DNA of 64,000 bases from an uncultured Lachnospiraceae bacterium (lineage in GTDB: Bacteria > Bacillota > Clostridia > Lachnospirales > Lachnospiraceae), in the NCBI GenBank assembly GCA_945868435.1, contig CAMBLG010000001.1, forward strand, positions 348,470-412,469. The letters are read 5' to 3'. Below the pieces are notes generated by a model, which saw nothing but the letters and a program-made list of their open reading frames with translations, had not been told where the DNA came from and ran no database searches. Of the stretch, positions 44,069-53,029 are shown piece after piece. The first letter of the stretch is position 1, and the number at the start of each line of letters is the position of its first letter. The position numbers and the translations under genes are program-made.

Positions 44069-45914
44069 AGCAGACACCTCCCTCAAATTCTCTTGCACCG
44101 CAGCCTGCACAGCGCATGCGGCAGTTCGGAGTAACCGTCTCCGTATGAGCAGTCCTCCACTCCCGAAGCAGAAATTCCTTGGTCACACCGCAATCGATGA
44201 AATCCCATGGAAAAATTTCATCCTCCGTGCGCTCCCGCTTTGTGTAAAAATCCATATCTATACCGCAAGCCTCAAATGCTTCCTGCCAGAGCTCGAAATT
44301 AAAGTATTCATGCCAGGCGTCAAAAAAGCCACCGTGCTCATAGACATACAGGATTGCATCCGCCACTTTTCGATCTCCTCTGGCCAAAACACCTTCCAGC
44401 ACCGTGACATCTGCCTCATGCCAGTTATACCGGATACTCTTGTGGTTTAACTGCTCCTTCACGTGATCATTGACGATCTTGGCCCTTCCGAGATAATCTC
44501 CGGGATCCAGCATGGTTGCCCACTGAAACGGTGTAAATGGCTTCGGTACAAAGAACGAGGTACTGATGGTAATCTGACATTTTCCGTTCCGCTGCTCCTT
44601 TGGAACAGTCTCATAGTACAGCGCCGCAATCTCATTTGCAAGCTCTGGAATGGCCCGCATGTCCTCCTCGGTCTCCGTCGGAAGTCCCAGCATAAAGTAC
44701 AGCTTCACCTTATTCCATCCGCCGACAAAGGCCTGCTTTGCGCCACCCAGAATATCCTCGATGGTCAATCCCTTGTTAATGACATTGCGAAGTCTTTGAG
44801 AACCGGCCTCCGGCGCGAAGGTGAGGCTGCTCTTTTTAATATCCTGAACCTTCTGCATGATATCCAGAGAAAATGCGTCAATGCGAAGGGACGGAAGGGA
44901 AATGTTAATTTTTCTCTTCTCGCATTCCTCCATCAAAAAGTTTATCAACTCCTCCAGTTCCGAATAATCCGAAGAACTGAGAGAACTTAAAGAAATCTCT
45001 TCATGTCCGGTGGAATCGATCATTTTCTTCGCCAGTTCTTTCAGTCGTTCCACGCCCTTTTCACGGTTGGGACGGTAAATCATTCCCGCCTGACAAAAAC
45101 GGCAGCCACGGATACAGCCCCGCTGGATTTCCAGAACAATACGATCCTGGGTCGCCTTGATAAACGGCACGACCGGCTTTTCCGGATACACAGTACCTGT
45201 CATATCCATCTCCACCTGCTTCTTGATTTTTGCAGGAATATCGTCATAAATCGGCAAAAATGCATCAATTGTGCCATTTTCTTTATAAGTCACCTCATAA
45301 AGCGACGGAACATAGATGCCTTCAATCTTGGCTGCCTCATGTAAAAACTCAGCCCTGCTTCTGCCTTCTGCCCGCATGCGCTTGTACAGAGTCAGGAATG
45401 CATCAAACTGAATCTCTCCTTCTCCGATGTAGAAGCAGTCAAAAAACGGGGCAATGGGCTCAGGATTATAGGAACACGGGCCTCCTCCCATAACAATCGG
45501 ATCCCCGTCACTGCGGTCTTTGGCAAGAAGCGGAATCTGCGCCAGATCTAACAGCTGCAGTACATTGGTGTAGCACATCTCATACTGCAATGTGATCCCG
45601 ATAAAATCAAACGTTTTGATCGGTTCCTGTGATTCCAGTCCAAAAAGCGGAATATTCTGCTCCTTCATAATCTTGTGGAGATCCGGCCACGGAGAATAGA
45701 CACGTTCACACCACGTATCCTCTCTCTTATTAAACATATCATAGAGAATCTGAATTCCCAGATGTGACATGCCAATCTCGTATACATCAGGAAAACACAT
45801 CGCAAACCGAATCTGCGATGTGTCTTTCACAACTGAGTTCAACTCATTCCCAATATATCTTGCCGGCTTCTCGATCTGCATCAGTATCTCGTCAGTTAAA
45901 GCAAGTTTTCTCAT
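44052..45914 (-). CDS. B12-binding-type radical SAM protein, TIGR03960
   Basis: 620 residues. The N-terminal ~200 residues are a B12-binding-like (Rossmann) domain (RFAMCFPDVYEIGMSHLG). The radical-SAM core has CIRGCRFCQAG (C-x3-C-x2-C) for the 4Fe-4S cluster, then SLSSLSSSDYSELEEL and SLPSLRIDAF. The C-terminus has four or more cysteines (NCRMRCAGCG), possibly another metal site. The reaction is not known. Its neighbours, RNase G and L21, suggest an RNA or ribosome modification role, which is inference. Confidence 0.9.
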   Translation of the reverse strand: MRKLALTDEILMQIEKPARYIGNELNSVVKDTSQIRFAMCFPDVYEIGMSHLGIQILYDMFNKREDTWCERVYSPWPDLHKIMKEQNIPLFGLESQEPIKTFDFIGITLQYEMCYTNVLQLLDLAQIPLLAKDRSDGDPIVMGGGPCSYNPEPIAPFFDCFYIGEGEIQFDAFLTLYKRMRAEGRSRAEFLHEAAKIEGIYVPSLYEVTYKENGTIDAFLPIYDDIPAKIKKQVEMDMTGTVYPEKPVVPFIKATQDRIVLEIQRGCIRGCRFCQAGMIYRPNREKGVERLKELAKKMIDSTGHEEISLSSLSSSDYSELEELINFLMEECEKRKINISLPSLRIDAFSLDIMQKVQDIKKSSLTFAPEAGSQRLRNVINKGLTIEDILGGAKQAFVGGWNKVKLYFMLGLPTETEEDMRAIPELANEIAALYYETVPKEQRNGKCQITISTSFFVPKPFTPFQWATMLDPGDYLGRAKIVNDHVKEQLNHKSIRYNWHEADVTVLEGVLARGDRKVADAILYVYEHGGFFDAWHEYFNFELWQEAFEACGIDMDFYTKRERTEDEIFPWDFIDCGVTKEFLLREWRTAHTETVTPNCRMRCAGCGAREFEGGVCFEDKN

Positions 45915-45934
45915 ATTATTCCATACCTTTATTC

Positions 45935-47215
45935 TTATCGTTGTGCAAGTTCATTGGCGATTTCGTCCCAGGTAACGCCCTTCTCCACCATGAGGATCAT
46001 GCAGTTATACAGGAAATCCGATATCTGGAACTTCAGTTCCTCCGATTCCGGATCCTTAGCCGCCAGAATGATCTCCGTCGCCTCCTTGCCAAGGCCTAAA
46101 AGAATCTCATTCATTCCCATGGCAAACATGTGGTTCGTGTAGGAACCATCCTTCGGATTCTCCTTGCGCTCTTTGATCACGTCATAAACACTTTCAAGAA
46201 CCTTGAGCGGATTCTTCTCCACATACTCTTTCTTCACAATGGAATTAAAAAAGCAGGAACGGTTACCGGTGTGGCACGCAGCGCCAACCTGCGATACCTT
46301 CGCAAGAATGGTATCAAAATCACAGTCCGCCGTCAAGGACTTTACATACTGAATGTGCCCGGAGGTCAACCCTTTGGTCCAAAGCTCCTGCCGGCTTCTG
46401 CTGTAATAGGTCATCTTGCCAATGTTGATGGTTGTGTTGAAGGCCTCCTCATCCATGTAGGCCAGCATCAGTACTTCATCCGTGCGGTAGTCCTGTACGA
46501 TGACCGGCACCATTCCGTCAGAGTTTAACTTTAAGTCCGACCACTTCAGATCCGGTGCAAAATTGTCCATCTTAATGCCTTCTTCAGACAGCGTGGATTT
46601 CAACTTCATGATATCCATCTGGGTATCATTGATGAAAGGACCGGCGATTCCCCGGATATGTTCCCTCTTCAAAAGTGTCACAATCTGTTGATATTCGAAC
46701 TTCTTCAGATTAACCACATATGGAATGTTTGTCAGATTCTCGATGGCATCCAGACTCTCTTCATCCAGAACAAGAACCTCATGGAAGGTATCCTCAAGTG
46801 TTTCCTGATTCTTAAAGATGAAGTCTACGTTACTGATGGAAACCAGAATGCGATCCTTGCCAAACCGTTCGCTGGCTTCCTTTGCAAGCCCTACACTGGA
46901 GGGCTTGGAAGCGTTGAGGATCACCTGCAGACATCCTGCATAAAGTAATTTCTTAACATCCTCAAGGCGGTTAATGTTTCCTCCCGCACATACTTTAATC
47001 TCAATATTGCGGTTGATGTTCTTAATGGTGTGAATGTTCAGTTCATGCTCATCATCATTCGTAGACAGATCAAAAATCACAATCTTGTCAATTCCACTGT
47101 CATTGTAAAGCTGAACCAGTTCATACACATCTTCAATTTCCGTAAAATCTGTCATCGATCGAACCGCCTTACCGTTTTTCAGGTATACAGTCGCAACAAT
47201 ATTCTTTGTCTCCAT
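45935..47215 (-). CDS. hisIE: HisF-like pseudo-barrel fused to HisI-HisE
   Basis: 426 residues in three parts. Residues ~1-215 align with the HisA/HisF barrel (for example DKIVIFDLS and [27 protein letters not shown]). The catalytic aspartate of HisF is Tyr11 here, and the second is Ser126-Ile-Ser128, so this part looks inactive. Residues ~222-330 are HisI, with LTSGH, metal ligands Asp297/299/301 and [11 protein letters not shown]. Residues ~338-426 are HisE, with the Glu378-Glu381 pair. HisE and HisI convert PR-ATP to ProFAR via PR-AMP. It follows hisB by three bases. Confidence 0.9.
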   Translation of the reverse strand: METKNIVATVYLKNGKAVRSMTDFTEIEDVYELVQLYNDSGIDKIVIFDLSTNDDEHELNIHTIKNINRNIEIKVCAGGNINRLEDVKKLLYAGCLQVILNASKPSSVGLAKEASERFGKDRILVSISNVDFIFKNQETLEDTFHEVLVLDEESLDAIENLTNIPYVVNLKKFEYQQIVTLLKREHIRGIAGPFINDTQMDIMKLKSTLSEEGIKMDNFAPDLKWSDLKLNSDGMVPVIVQDYRTDEVLMLAYMDEEAFNTTINIGKMTYYSRSRQELWTKGLTSGHIQYVKSLTADCDFDTILAKVSQVGAACHTGNRSCFFNSIVKKEYVEKNPLKVLESVYDVIKERKENPKDGSYTNHMFAMGMNEILLGLGKEATEIILAAKDPESEELKFQISDFLYNCMILMVEKGVTWDEIANELAQR

Positions 47216-47218
47216 ATA

Positions 47219-47809
47219 TTACAAGCTTCCTTTCGTGGACAGAATTCCCTCTATCCGCGGGTCGATGGCAGTTGCCTCGTCCAATGCACGGGCAAACGCC
47301 TTAAACATGGCCTCTGCCATGTGGTGGTTATTACCGGGACTTAACACCTTGATATGGAGATTCATACCGGCCGCATAAGATACGGCATAAAAGAATTCAC
47401 GGATCATCTCCGTATCCATATACCCGATTTTATCTGTGGTAAAGTCGGCATCATATGCCAGATACGGACGTCCGGACAAATCAACGGCACAAAGCACCAA
47501 GGTTTCATCCATTGGAAGAATGCAGCTTCCATAGCGGCGGATTCCCGCTTTGTCGGACAATGCTTCCCGAATGGCATTGCCGAAAACAATCCCGCAATCT
47601 TCAATCGTGTGGTGGCAGTCTACTGCCAGATCCCCCTCACATTCCAGCTGCAGGTCAAAAAAGCCATGCTTGGCGACTCCCTCTAACATGTGGTTAAAAA
47701 AGCCGATTCCCGTGTTGATCATGGATATTCCACGTCCATCTATATTAAAATTAATCCGGATATCTGTCTCCTTTGTCTTTCGCTGCAACTTTGCTATTCT
47801 ATCTCCCAT
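47219..47809 (-). CDS. hisB: Imidazoleglycerol-phosphate dehydratase
   Basis: 196 residues. Family signatures are HMLEGVAKHGFFDL, VDCHHTIEDCGIVFG (metal-binding histidines) and the matching second copy HIKVLSPGNNHHMAEAMFKAFARAL. The enzyme dehydrates imidazole glycerol phosphate to imidazole acetol phosphate. It is the single-domain form without the phosphatase part found in E. coli. GGAGGG precedes the ATG. It lies 74 bases after hisD. Confidence 0.97.
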   Translation of the reverse strand: MGDRIAKLQRKTKETDIRINFNIDGRGISMINTGIGFFNHMLEGVAKHGFFDLQLECEGDLAVDCHHTIEDCGIVFGNAIREALSDKAGIRRYGSCILPMDETLVLCAVDLSGRPYLAYDADFTTDKIGYMDTEMIREFFYAVSYAAGMNLHIKVLSPGNNHHMAEAMFKAFARALDEATAIDPRIEGILSTKGSL

Positions 47810-47883
47810 GTCAATTTTCCCTCCGGTTATTTCTTACAAGCCTCCGCTGTTCTGGATCGTATCGCATATGAGGCAGCATCCAT

Positions 47884-49173
47884 TTACTCTTCAAAACGAA
47901 CGCGAACAGAGTTGGCATGTGCAGTCAGACGCTCGCATTCCGCAAACTGCTCAATATCCTTGTGTACCTTCTCCAGGGCTTCTCTGGAGTATGAAATAAT
48001 GCTGGACTTCTTGATGAAGTCATCCACGGAAAGCGGTGAGAAAAACTTCGCTGTGCCGTTGGTAGGAAGCACATGGTTCGGGCCTGCGAAATAATCTCCC
48101 AAAGGCTCGGAAGAATACTCTCCAATAAAAATGGCACCGGCATTCTTAATCTTTGTCATAATGTGGAACGGATCCCTTGTCACAATCTCCATGTGCTCGG
48201 ATGCAATCTCATTGACCGCGTCAATGGCGTCCTCCATGTTCTCTGCAACCAGAATGTATCCGTAATTATCCAATGATTTTTGAATGATCTCACTTCTCGA
48301 AAGCACTGCAACGAACTGATCCACCTCAGCAGACACCTGCTTTGCCAGCTTGGCGCTGGTAGTGATCAAGATAGCGGAGGCCATCTCATCATGCTCCGCC
48401 TGAGACAGCAGATCTGCCGCCACATAGCGTGGATTTGCCGTCTCATCTGCCAGTACAAGAATCTCACTGGGACCTGCAATGGAGTCGATGCTGACATGTC
48501 CATAGACTGCCTTTTTTGCCAAGGCAACATAAATGTTTCCCGGTCCTACAATCTTGTCAACCTTCGGCACACTCTCGGTTCCAAAGGCCATGGCTGCCAC
48601 AGCCTGAGCACCGCCGACCTTATAGATTTCATCCACACCGGCTTCCTTCGCCGCAACAAGAGTGGAGGCAAATACCTTGCCGTTCTTATCCGGCGGAGTA
48701 CACATGATAATGCGCTCTACACCGGCAACCTTGGCCGGAATGACATTCATAAGAACGGAGGACGGATATACCGCCTTTCCTCCCGGCACATAGACTCCAA
48801 CCTTGGATAACGCAGTTACCTTCTGCCCCAGAATAATGCCATCCTCACTGGTAAACCAGGAATTCTGCAGTTGCTTTTCATGATACTTGCGGATGTTCAC
48901 CAGTGCCTTGCGAATAACAGCCAGCAGCTTCTCATCTACCTGTGTGTAAGCCTCCTCAATCTCAGCCTCGGTCACAAGGATATTATCCGCATTGATGCAA
49001 GCTCCGTCGAACTTCTCCGTGAATGCAAAAATCGCTTCATCCCTTTTCTCACGAACCTCGTCAATTATGGCATTCACCCGTCCTTCATATTCGCCGTAAC
49101 TGTTAGGACTTCTCTTTAACAGACTTTCCAGTAAATCACTCTTTGTATTTTCCGTCAATTCCAATATTCTCAT
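47884..49173 (-). CDS. hisD: Histidinol dehydrogenase
   Basis: 429 residues from ATG 49173 (AAAGGA upstream); GTG 49182 is in frame but too close to that site. GPGNIYVALAKKAVYGHVSIDSIAGPSEILVLAD, the LLSQAEHDE zinc-binding region and HVLPTNGTAKFFSPLSVDDF are classical. It oxidises histidinol to histidine in two NAD-dependent steps. It is third in the operon. Confidence 0.97.
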   Translation of the reverse strand: MRILELTENTKSDLLESLLKRSPNSYGEYEGRVNAIIDEVREKRDEAIFAFTEKFDGACINADNILVTEAEIEEAYTQVDEKLLAVIRKALVNIRKYHEKQLQNSWFTSEDGIILGQKVTALSKVGVYVPGGKAVYPSSVLMNVIPAKVAGVERIIMCTPPDKNGKVFASTLVAAKEAGVDEIYKVGGAQAVAAMAFGTESVPKVDKIVGPGNIYVALAKKAVYGHVSIDSIAGPSEILVLADETANPRYVAADLLSQAEHDEMASAILITTSAKLAKQVSAEVDQFVAVLSRSEIIQKSLDNYGYILVAENMEDAIDAVNEIASEHMEIVTRDPFHIMTKIKNAGAIFIGEYSSEPLGDYFAGPNHVLPTNGTAKFFSPLSVDDFIKKSSIISYSREALEKVHKDIEQFAECERLTAHANSVRVRFEE

Positions 49174-49191
49174 ATGAAACACTATCCTTTC

Positions 49192-49836
49192 TTAAATGAC
49201 CGTCTTAAGACTTCGAATCAATTTCGTAATCCGCTCATTTTCCATCTTCATGCTCACCTGGTTCACAACCACACGGGCAGACAGCGGACATACCTCTTCC
49301 AGTACCGTCAGACCATTTTCCCTCAAGGTGGTTCCGGTCTCTACAATATCACAGATTACCTCGGACAGCCCGACAATCGGCGCAAGCTCGATGGAACCGT
49401 TCAGCTTGATGATCTCCACCGTCTGATGCTTTTTGTTGTAGAAGTAATCCTTCGCAATATGTGGGTACTTGGTCGCAACACGAATCTGTTCATGGTGCTT
49501 TAACAGCTCTCTCGCACTCTCCGGTCCACAGATACACATCCGGCATTTTCCAAATCCCAGATCCAGCACTTCATAGATGTTGCGTCCCTCCTCCAGTATC
49601 GTATCCTTTCCCACGATACCGATATCGGCAGCACCATACTCCACATAGGTCGGTACATCCGGTCCCTTTGCCAGGAAAAAGCGAAGCTTCAATTTCTCAT
49701 TCACAAAAATCAATTTGCGGGTATCCGGATCCTGAATCTCTTCACAGGTAATTCCAATCTGTTCAAACAGTTTTAATGTTGTCTTTGCAAGACGTCCCTT
49801 GCCGAGGGCAAACGTCAGGTATCTCTTATCTTCCAT
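49192..49836 (-). CDS. hisG: ATP phosphoribosyltransferase, short catalytic subunit
   Basis: 214 residues, the short form that lacks the C-terminal regulatory domain and works with HisZ. TFALGKGRLAKTT, ADIGIVGKDTI and DIVETGTTLRENGL are signatures; the last is the PRPP-binding loop. It catalyses the first step of histidine synthesis. It overlaps the hisZ stop by one base, consistent with the two forming one complex. Confidence 0.96.
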   Translation of the reverse strand: MEDKRYLTFALGKGRLAKTTLKLFEQIGITCEEIQDPDTRKLIFVNEKLKLRFFLAKGPDVPTYVEYGAADIGIVGKDTILEEGRNIYEVLDLGFGKCRMCICGPESARELLKHHEQIRVATKYPHIAKDYFYNKKHQTVEIIKLNGSIELAPIVGLSEVICDIVETGTTLRENGLTVLEEVCPLSARVVVNQVSMKMENERITKLIRSLKTVI

Positions 49837-51035
49837 TACTCTTCACCCTCCATAAAAAATTCCACATTTGCAATATGTTTTTTCTGTGCGTACACCACAT
49901 AATCGGAACGGCTGTGTTTATCATCCATCAGAATGGTGGTCACCCGTATGCCCTGATGTCGTAACTGCGTAGCTCTGGCCAAAGCCTCCTTCTTATGAGT
50001 GTCGGAGAAGGCCACCAGCGCACTGTTCTCATTGACCTTCAGCTGAACCTTCTGCCGCGATAATGCAGACAGAAGCTGATCTACCGTAATTGCAAAACCA
50101 ATGGATGGCGCACTCTTGCCAAAATAGTTGAGGAGCTTGTCATAACGTCCGCCCCGAACAACCGGCTCGCCGGTTCCGAAGGTATAACCGGCAAAGATAA
50201 TACCGGTATAATAATGATAGCTGCTTATGATTCCCAACTCAAAGGAAATATATTTATCGATTCCGTAAATGGTGAGGAACTCGTTCAACTCTTCCAGCTC
50301 CTTGATTGCGGAAAGAATGGATGGATAAGAAGCCGCATTCTGCTTTGCCTCCTCCAGATCCTCCGCGCTGGTCTCAAAGCTTCCAAGTAAAAGGAACAGC
50401 TTCTTGAGCTTCTCCTTTGGGTTCAGATTCTGGATGAACTCTTCCACACCAAGGAAATTCTTGTTGGCGATCAGTTCCCGAAGTTCTTCCTCCGCGTCCT
50501 CCGACAGCCCGGCAGCCTCCACCAGTCCCTGGAAAAAACGTGCATGACCAACGGAAATCTGAAAATCTTTAAGCCCGCTGGCCTGAAGAGACGCAACCAC
50601 CATGGCAAGAATCTCCGCATCCGCCGCCGCACTGGCATCACCGATCAACTCCACTCCGCACTGGGTTGTTTCCTTTAAACGCCCCTGATAATCGGAGGAA
50701 TTGATAAATGTGTTGCCCATATAGCAAAGCTTCACCGGCATATCCTCTTCCGTATAGTATTTTGCCACACTTCTGGCAATCGACGGCGTGAAATCCGGTC
50801 TGAGAACCAGCGTGTTCCCTTCCTTGTCAAAAAACTTATACAGATCTTTGGAAGGTGTCGTACCGATTTCCTGGCTGAATATGTTAAAAAATTCAAAGGT
50901 CGGTGTCTGAATATCATGGTAACCATAAGTCAGAAGCACTTCATGCAGTTTCTCCTGCAGCATCAGCTTCTGCTGACATTCTCCATTATAGATGTCACGA
51001 ACACCGTCAGGTGTATGTAATAATTGTCTTTTCAT
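49836..51035 (-). CDS. hisZ: ATP phosphoribosyltransferase regulatory subunit HisZ
   Basis: 399 residues with a class II aminoacyl-tRNA synthetase fold, a HisRS paralogue without charging function. TPDGVRDI and LRPDFTPSIARSVA are shared with HisRS. HisZ activates the short HisG and confers histidine feedback. It is the first gene after the operon promoter. GAGGGAAG precedes the ATG. The ~350-399 C-terminal region (ARATQLRHQGIRVTTILMDDKH) resembles the HisRS anticodon domain. Confidence 0.94.
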   Translation of the reverse strand: MKRQLLHTPDGVRDIYNGECQQKLMLQEKLHEVLLTYGYHDIQTPTFEFFNIFSQEIGTTPSKDLYKFFDKEGNTLVLRPDFTPSIARSVAKYYTEEDMPVKLCYMGNTFINSSDYQGRLKETTQCGVELIGDASAAADAEILAMVVASLQASGLKDFQISVGHARFFQGLVEAAGLSEDAEEELRELIANKNFLGVEEFIQNLNPKEKLKKLFLLLGSFETSAEDLEEAKQNAASYPSILSAIKELEELNEFLTIYGIDKYISFELGIISSYHYYTGIIFAGYTFGTGEPVVRGGRYDKLLNYFGKSAPSIGFAITVDQLLSALSRQKVQLKVNENSALVAFSDTHKKEALARATQLRHQGIRVTTILMDDKHSRSDYVVYAQKKHIANVEFFMEGEE

Positions 51036-51048
51036 GGTCTTCCCTCAT

Positions 51049-51089
51049 ACTTTAGCGTATTAAAGTGCTACCGTGATAATTTGGTAGCA
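51049..51089 (-). promoter_or_regulatory. Two tandem hairpins in the his operon leader
   Basis: In the leader RNA, TGCTACC/GGTAGCA (51089-51066, ten-base loop) is followed at once by ACTTTA/TAAAGT (51066-51049), then the hisZ ribosome binding site. The arms share one base, so the two hairpins may compete. There is no T-box core, no leader peptide with histidine codons and no strong U-run. Confidence 0.45.
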
Positions 51090-51104
51090 TAATGAAACAT
51101 TGCT

Positions 51105-51133
51105 ATTATATGCAATATCGTCTACTTTGTCAA
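51105..51133 (-). promoter_or_regulatory. Consensus promoter of the his operon
   Basis: On the minus strand TTGACA (51133-51128), 17 bases, TATAAT (51110-51105): a full consensus sigma-A promoter. The -35 overlaps the last codons of recU. Confidence 0.9.
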
Positions 51134-51663
51134 TCCCTGTCTGCCAGATCCTTCTGTAACATATTCAGGTATGGAACAAGAACTCCGGAGACGTTCGGGA
51201 GAAAATAATTCGGATTCAACTCATCATATCGGAAGCTTTTGCGCCCTCCCTCCTTTGCCCGATTCCAGAACTGCATCAAATCCGCGAAACGCAGATAATA
51301 GAATTCATCTCTGTGGGTAAAGGAAATCAGGATAAAGGCGATGCCATCCTGCTCCTCGAACTGCCTCATAAAAGCAACCTGATGCTCATGTATGTTCGCC
51401 AGAGGAAAGGTGTCGCTGTTACACTCCTTGGCATCAAAGCACACTGGAATCCCCTGTACAGCTCCGATATAGTCCACCGTACTCTTCTGTTCAAAATAGG
51501 CAAGAGTAATGTGTCTTGTTTCCTGATCAATATTGATTGGAGTAATGGGGGTTGGAATTTTCTGAATCAGAGCCAGATGATTTTCCGCATATTTTTCATT
51601 GGTCCGGTTCAGCATATCCTCCAACGTTGAACCTCGAAGCCCCCGTGAATTCCAGGTTGGCAT
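51130..51663 (-). CDS. recU: Holliday junction resolvase RecU
   Basis: 177 residues from ATG 51663, with AAGGAAGG nine bases upstream; ATG 51672 abuts that site. NSRGLRGSTLEDMLNRTNEKY at the start and VDYIGAVQGIPVCFDAKEC, carrying the Asp and Glu-x-Lys nuclease residues, identify RecU. It cuts four-way junctions in recombination and repair. It lies between pseudouridine synthase and his genes with no obvious functional link. Its 3' end contains the his promoter. Confidence 0.92.
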   Translation of the reverse strand: MPTWNSRGLRGSTLEDMLNRTNEKYAENHLALIQKIPTPITPINIDQETRHITLAYFEQKSTVDYIGAVQGIPVCFDAKECNSDTFPLANIHEHQVAFMRQFEEQDGIAFILISFTHRDEFYYLRFADLMQFWNRAKEGGRKSFRYDELNPNYFLPNVSGVLVPYLNMLQKDLADRD

Positions 51664-51685
51664 AGATGTCATCCTTCCTTTTCTG

Positions 51686-52645
51686 TCAGTCCTTCGGAAT
51701 AATCCGTGTAAATGCTTTTGGCATATCCGCCTGCAGGCTGTGACCATCCGCAAAGGTCACCCGATAGGCATGAAGCAGTTGATGATTTACATGACACGCT
51801 TCATAATAACGCTGATTCACAGCTTCATTTCCATATTTCATGTCTCCGATTACCGGATGCCCAATGGAGGCCAGATGCGCACGAATCTGATGCGTACGCC
51901 CCGTAATCAAATGAATTTCCAGCAATGTGCAATCCTTTCCGTATGCAATCGGACGATAAGCAGTTTCAATGGGCACGGCTCCCTCCTGCATGTTCTCAAA
52001 TATCTGAACCTGATTGGATTGTTCATCTTTCACAAGATACCCGGATAAATGTGCATCCTGTTCCACCCTTCCTGATACGATGGCACGGTAAAACTTCTGA
52101 ATACTTCGATCCCGCAAACCGGCGGAAAGCTCCTGCGACCCCTTTAAGGATTTTCCCATAAGGATCAGACCTGTGGTGTTGCGGTCCAGCCGGTTACAAA
52201 CCGATGGCCGAAATGTCTGAAAGCCTTCAAGTTGAAGGGCTCCGCTTCGGATCAGATAGCCAAGAAGATATTCGTTGGCAGACACATCGGATGCCCCTGC
52301 CTTCTGGGAAAGCATATTATATGGCTTATCCGCAGCCAGAATATCTTCATCCTCATACAGAACCTTAAGCCCCTTCATGGGGAGCTTGCTAAGGTACGTG
52401 AACTCCGCTTCAAGAGCCTTTACATCCTGAGAAAACTTAAGGAATGTGTCGTCACTGAAAAAAAGCGAGACCGTATCTCCTGTGTTCAGTTGTTCGCTGC
52501 CTGCCGCTTTTTTCCCATTGTACGTGATATTCTTCTTCCGGAGCATCTTGTAGAGAAAGCTGGTGGATGCATTGGGAAGAAGCTTCTTCAAGTATTTATC
52601 CAATCTCTGATTGGCCTCATTTGTCCGGATTATGAATTCCTTCAT
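51686..52645 (-). CDS. RluA-family pseudouridine synthase
   Basis: 319 residues. The N-terminal S4 domain (RLDKYLKKLLPNASTSFLYKMLRKKNI) is followed by the core with NRLDRNTTGLILMGKS, where the first residue is Asn instead of the usual His. LITGRTHQIRAHLASIGHPVIGDMKYG is conserved. It would isomerise uridines in 23S rRNA, probably the RluC group. It ends 23 bases before recU begins, so the two may be cotranscribed. AGGAGGG precedes the ATG. Confidence 0.9.
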   Translation of the reverse strand: MKEFIIRTNEANQRLDKYLKKLLPNASTSFLYKMLRKKNITYNGKKAAGSEQLNTGDTVSLFFSDDTFLKFSQDVKALEAEFTYLSKLPMKGLKVLYEDEDILAADKPYNMLSQKAGASDVSANEYLLGYLIRSGALQLEGFQTFRPSVCNRLDRNTTGLILMGKSLKGSQELSAGLRDRSIQKFYRAIVSGRVEQDAHLSGYLVKDEQSNQVQIFENMQEGAVPIETAYRPIAYGKDCTLLEIHLITGRTHQIRAHLASIGHPVIGDMKYGNEAVNQRYYEACHVNHQLLHAYRVTFADGHSLQADMPKAFTRIIPKD

Positions 52646-52696
52646 GGCATGGGTTCCCTCCTGACACCGATTTTCTCATAGTAACGTGAACTTCAG

Positions 52697-52966
52697 CTAA
52701 ACCTCAAAAAACGGATCCATGACCTTGCGTATCTCTATGTCAAGCTTTTCTTCCGTGTACACACACTTCATCACGGCGCGGCGAATCCGTTCTTCGTAGT
52801 TGGTTCCGTCACACCTGGTCAGCACTTCCCGGAGTGTCATCTGAACCAGTTCCATCTCATGGGTCTTCTTATTTTCTACAACATTTTCATATACCTTTTG
52901 ATTATAGTTTTTGCTTACTACATCATACTCGACAATTGCGTATTCAATCCATTCCTTGTAGGTCAT
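52697..52966 (-). CDS. Hypothetical small acidic/basic protein
   Basis: 89 residues, charged and predicted helical, with no transmembrane helix or signal peptide. It shows KEWIEYAIVEYDVV at the start and YEERIRRAVMKCVYTEEKLDIEIRKVMDPFF at the end. I do not recognise a family. GAGGG before the ATG, its compact position and normal codon use suggest a real gene. It lies between the ygiQ-like and rluA-like genes on the same strand. Confidence 0.65.
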   Translation of the reverse strand: MTYKEWIEYAIVEYDVVSKNYNQKVYENVVENKKTHEMELVQMTLREVLTRCDGTNYEERIRRAVMKCVYTEEKLDIEIRKVMDPFFEV

Positions 52967-53029
52967 GAAACATCCCTCTTTCGTAATTGAACCTCTCGAA
53001 ATGTTTATCGGATTATCCGCGTTTCAAAC

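Noticed and set aside
51036..51104. A T-box or histidine leader peptide before hisZ
   Set aside because: No T-box core sequence, no run of histidine codons, and the leader is only about 60 bases.
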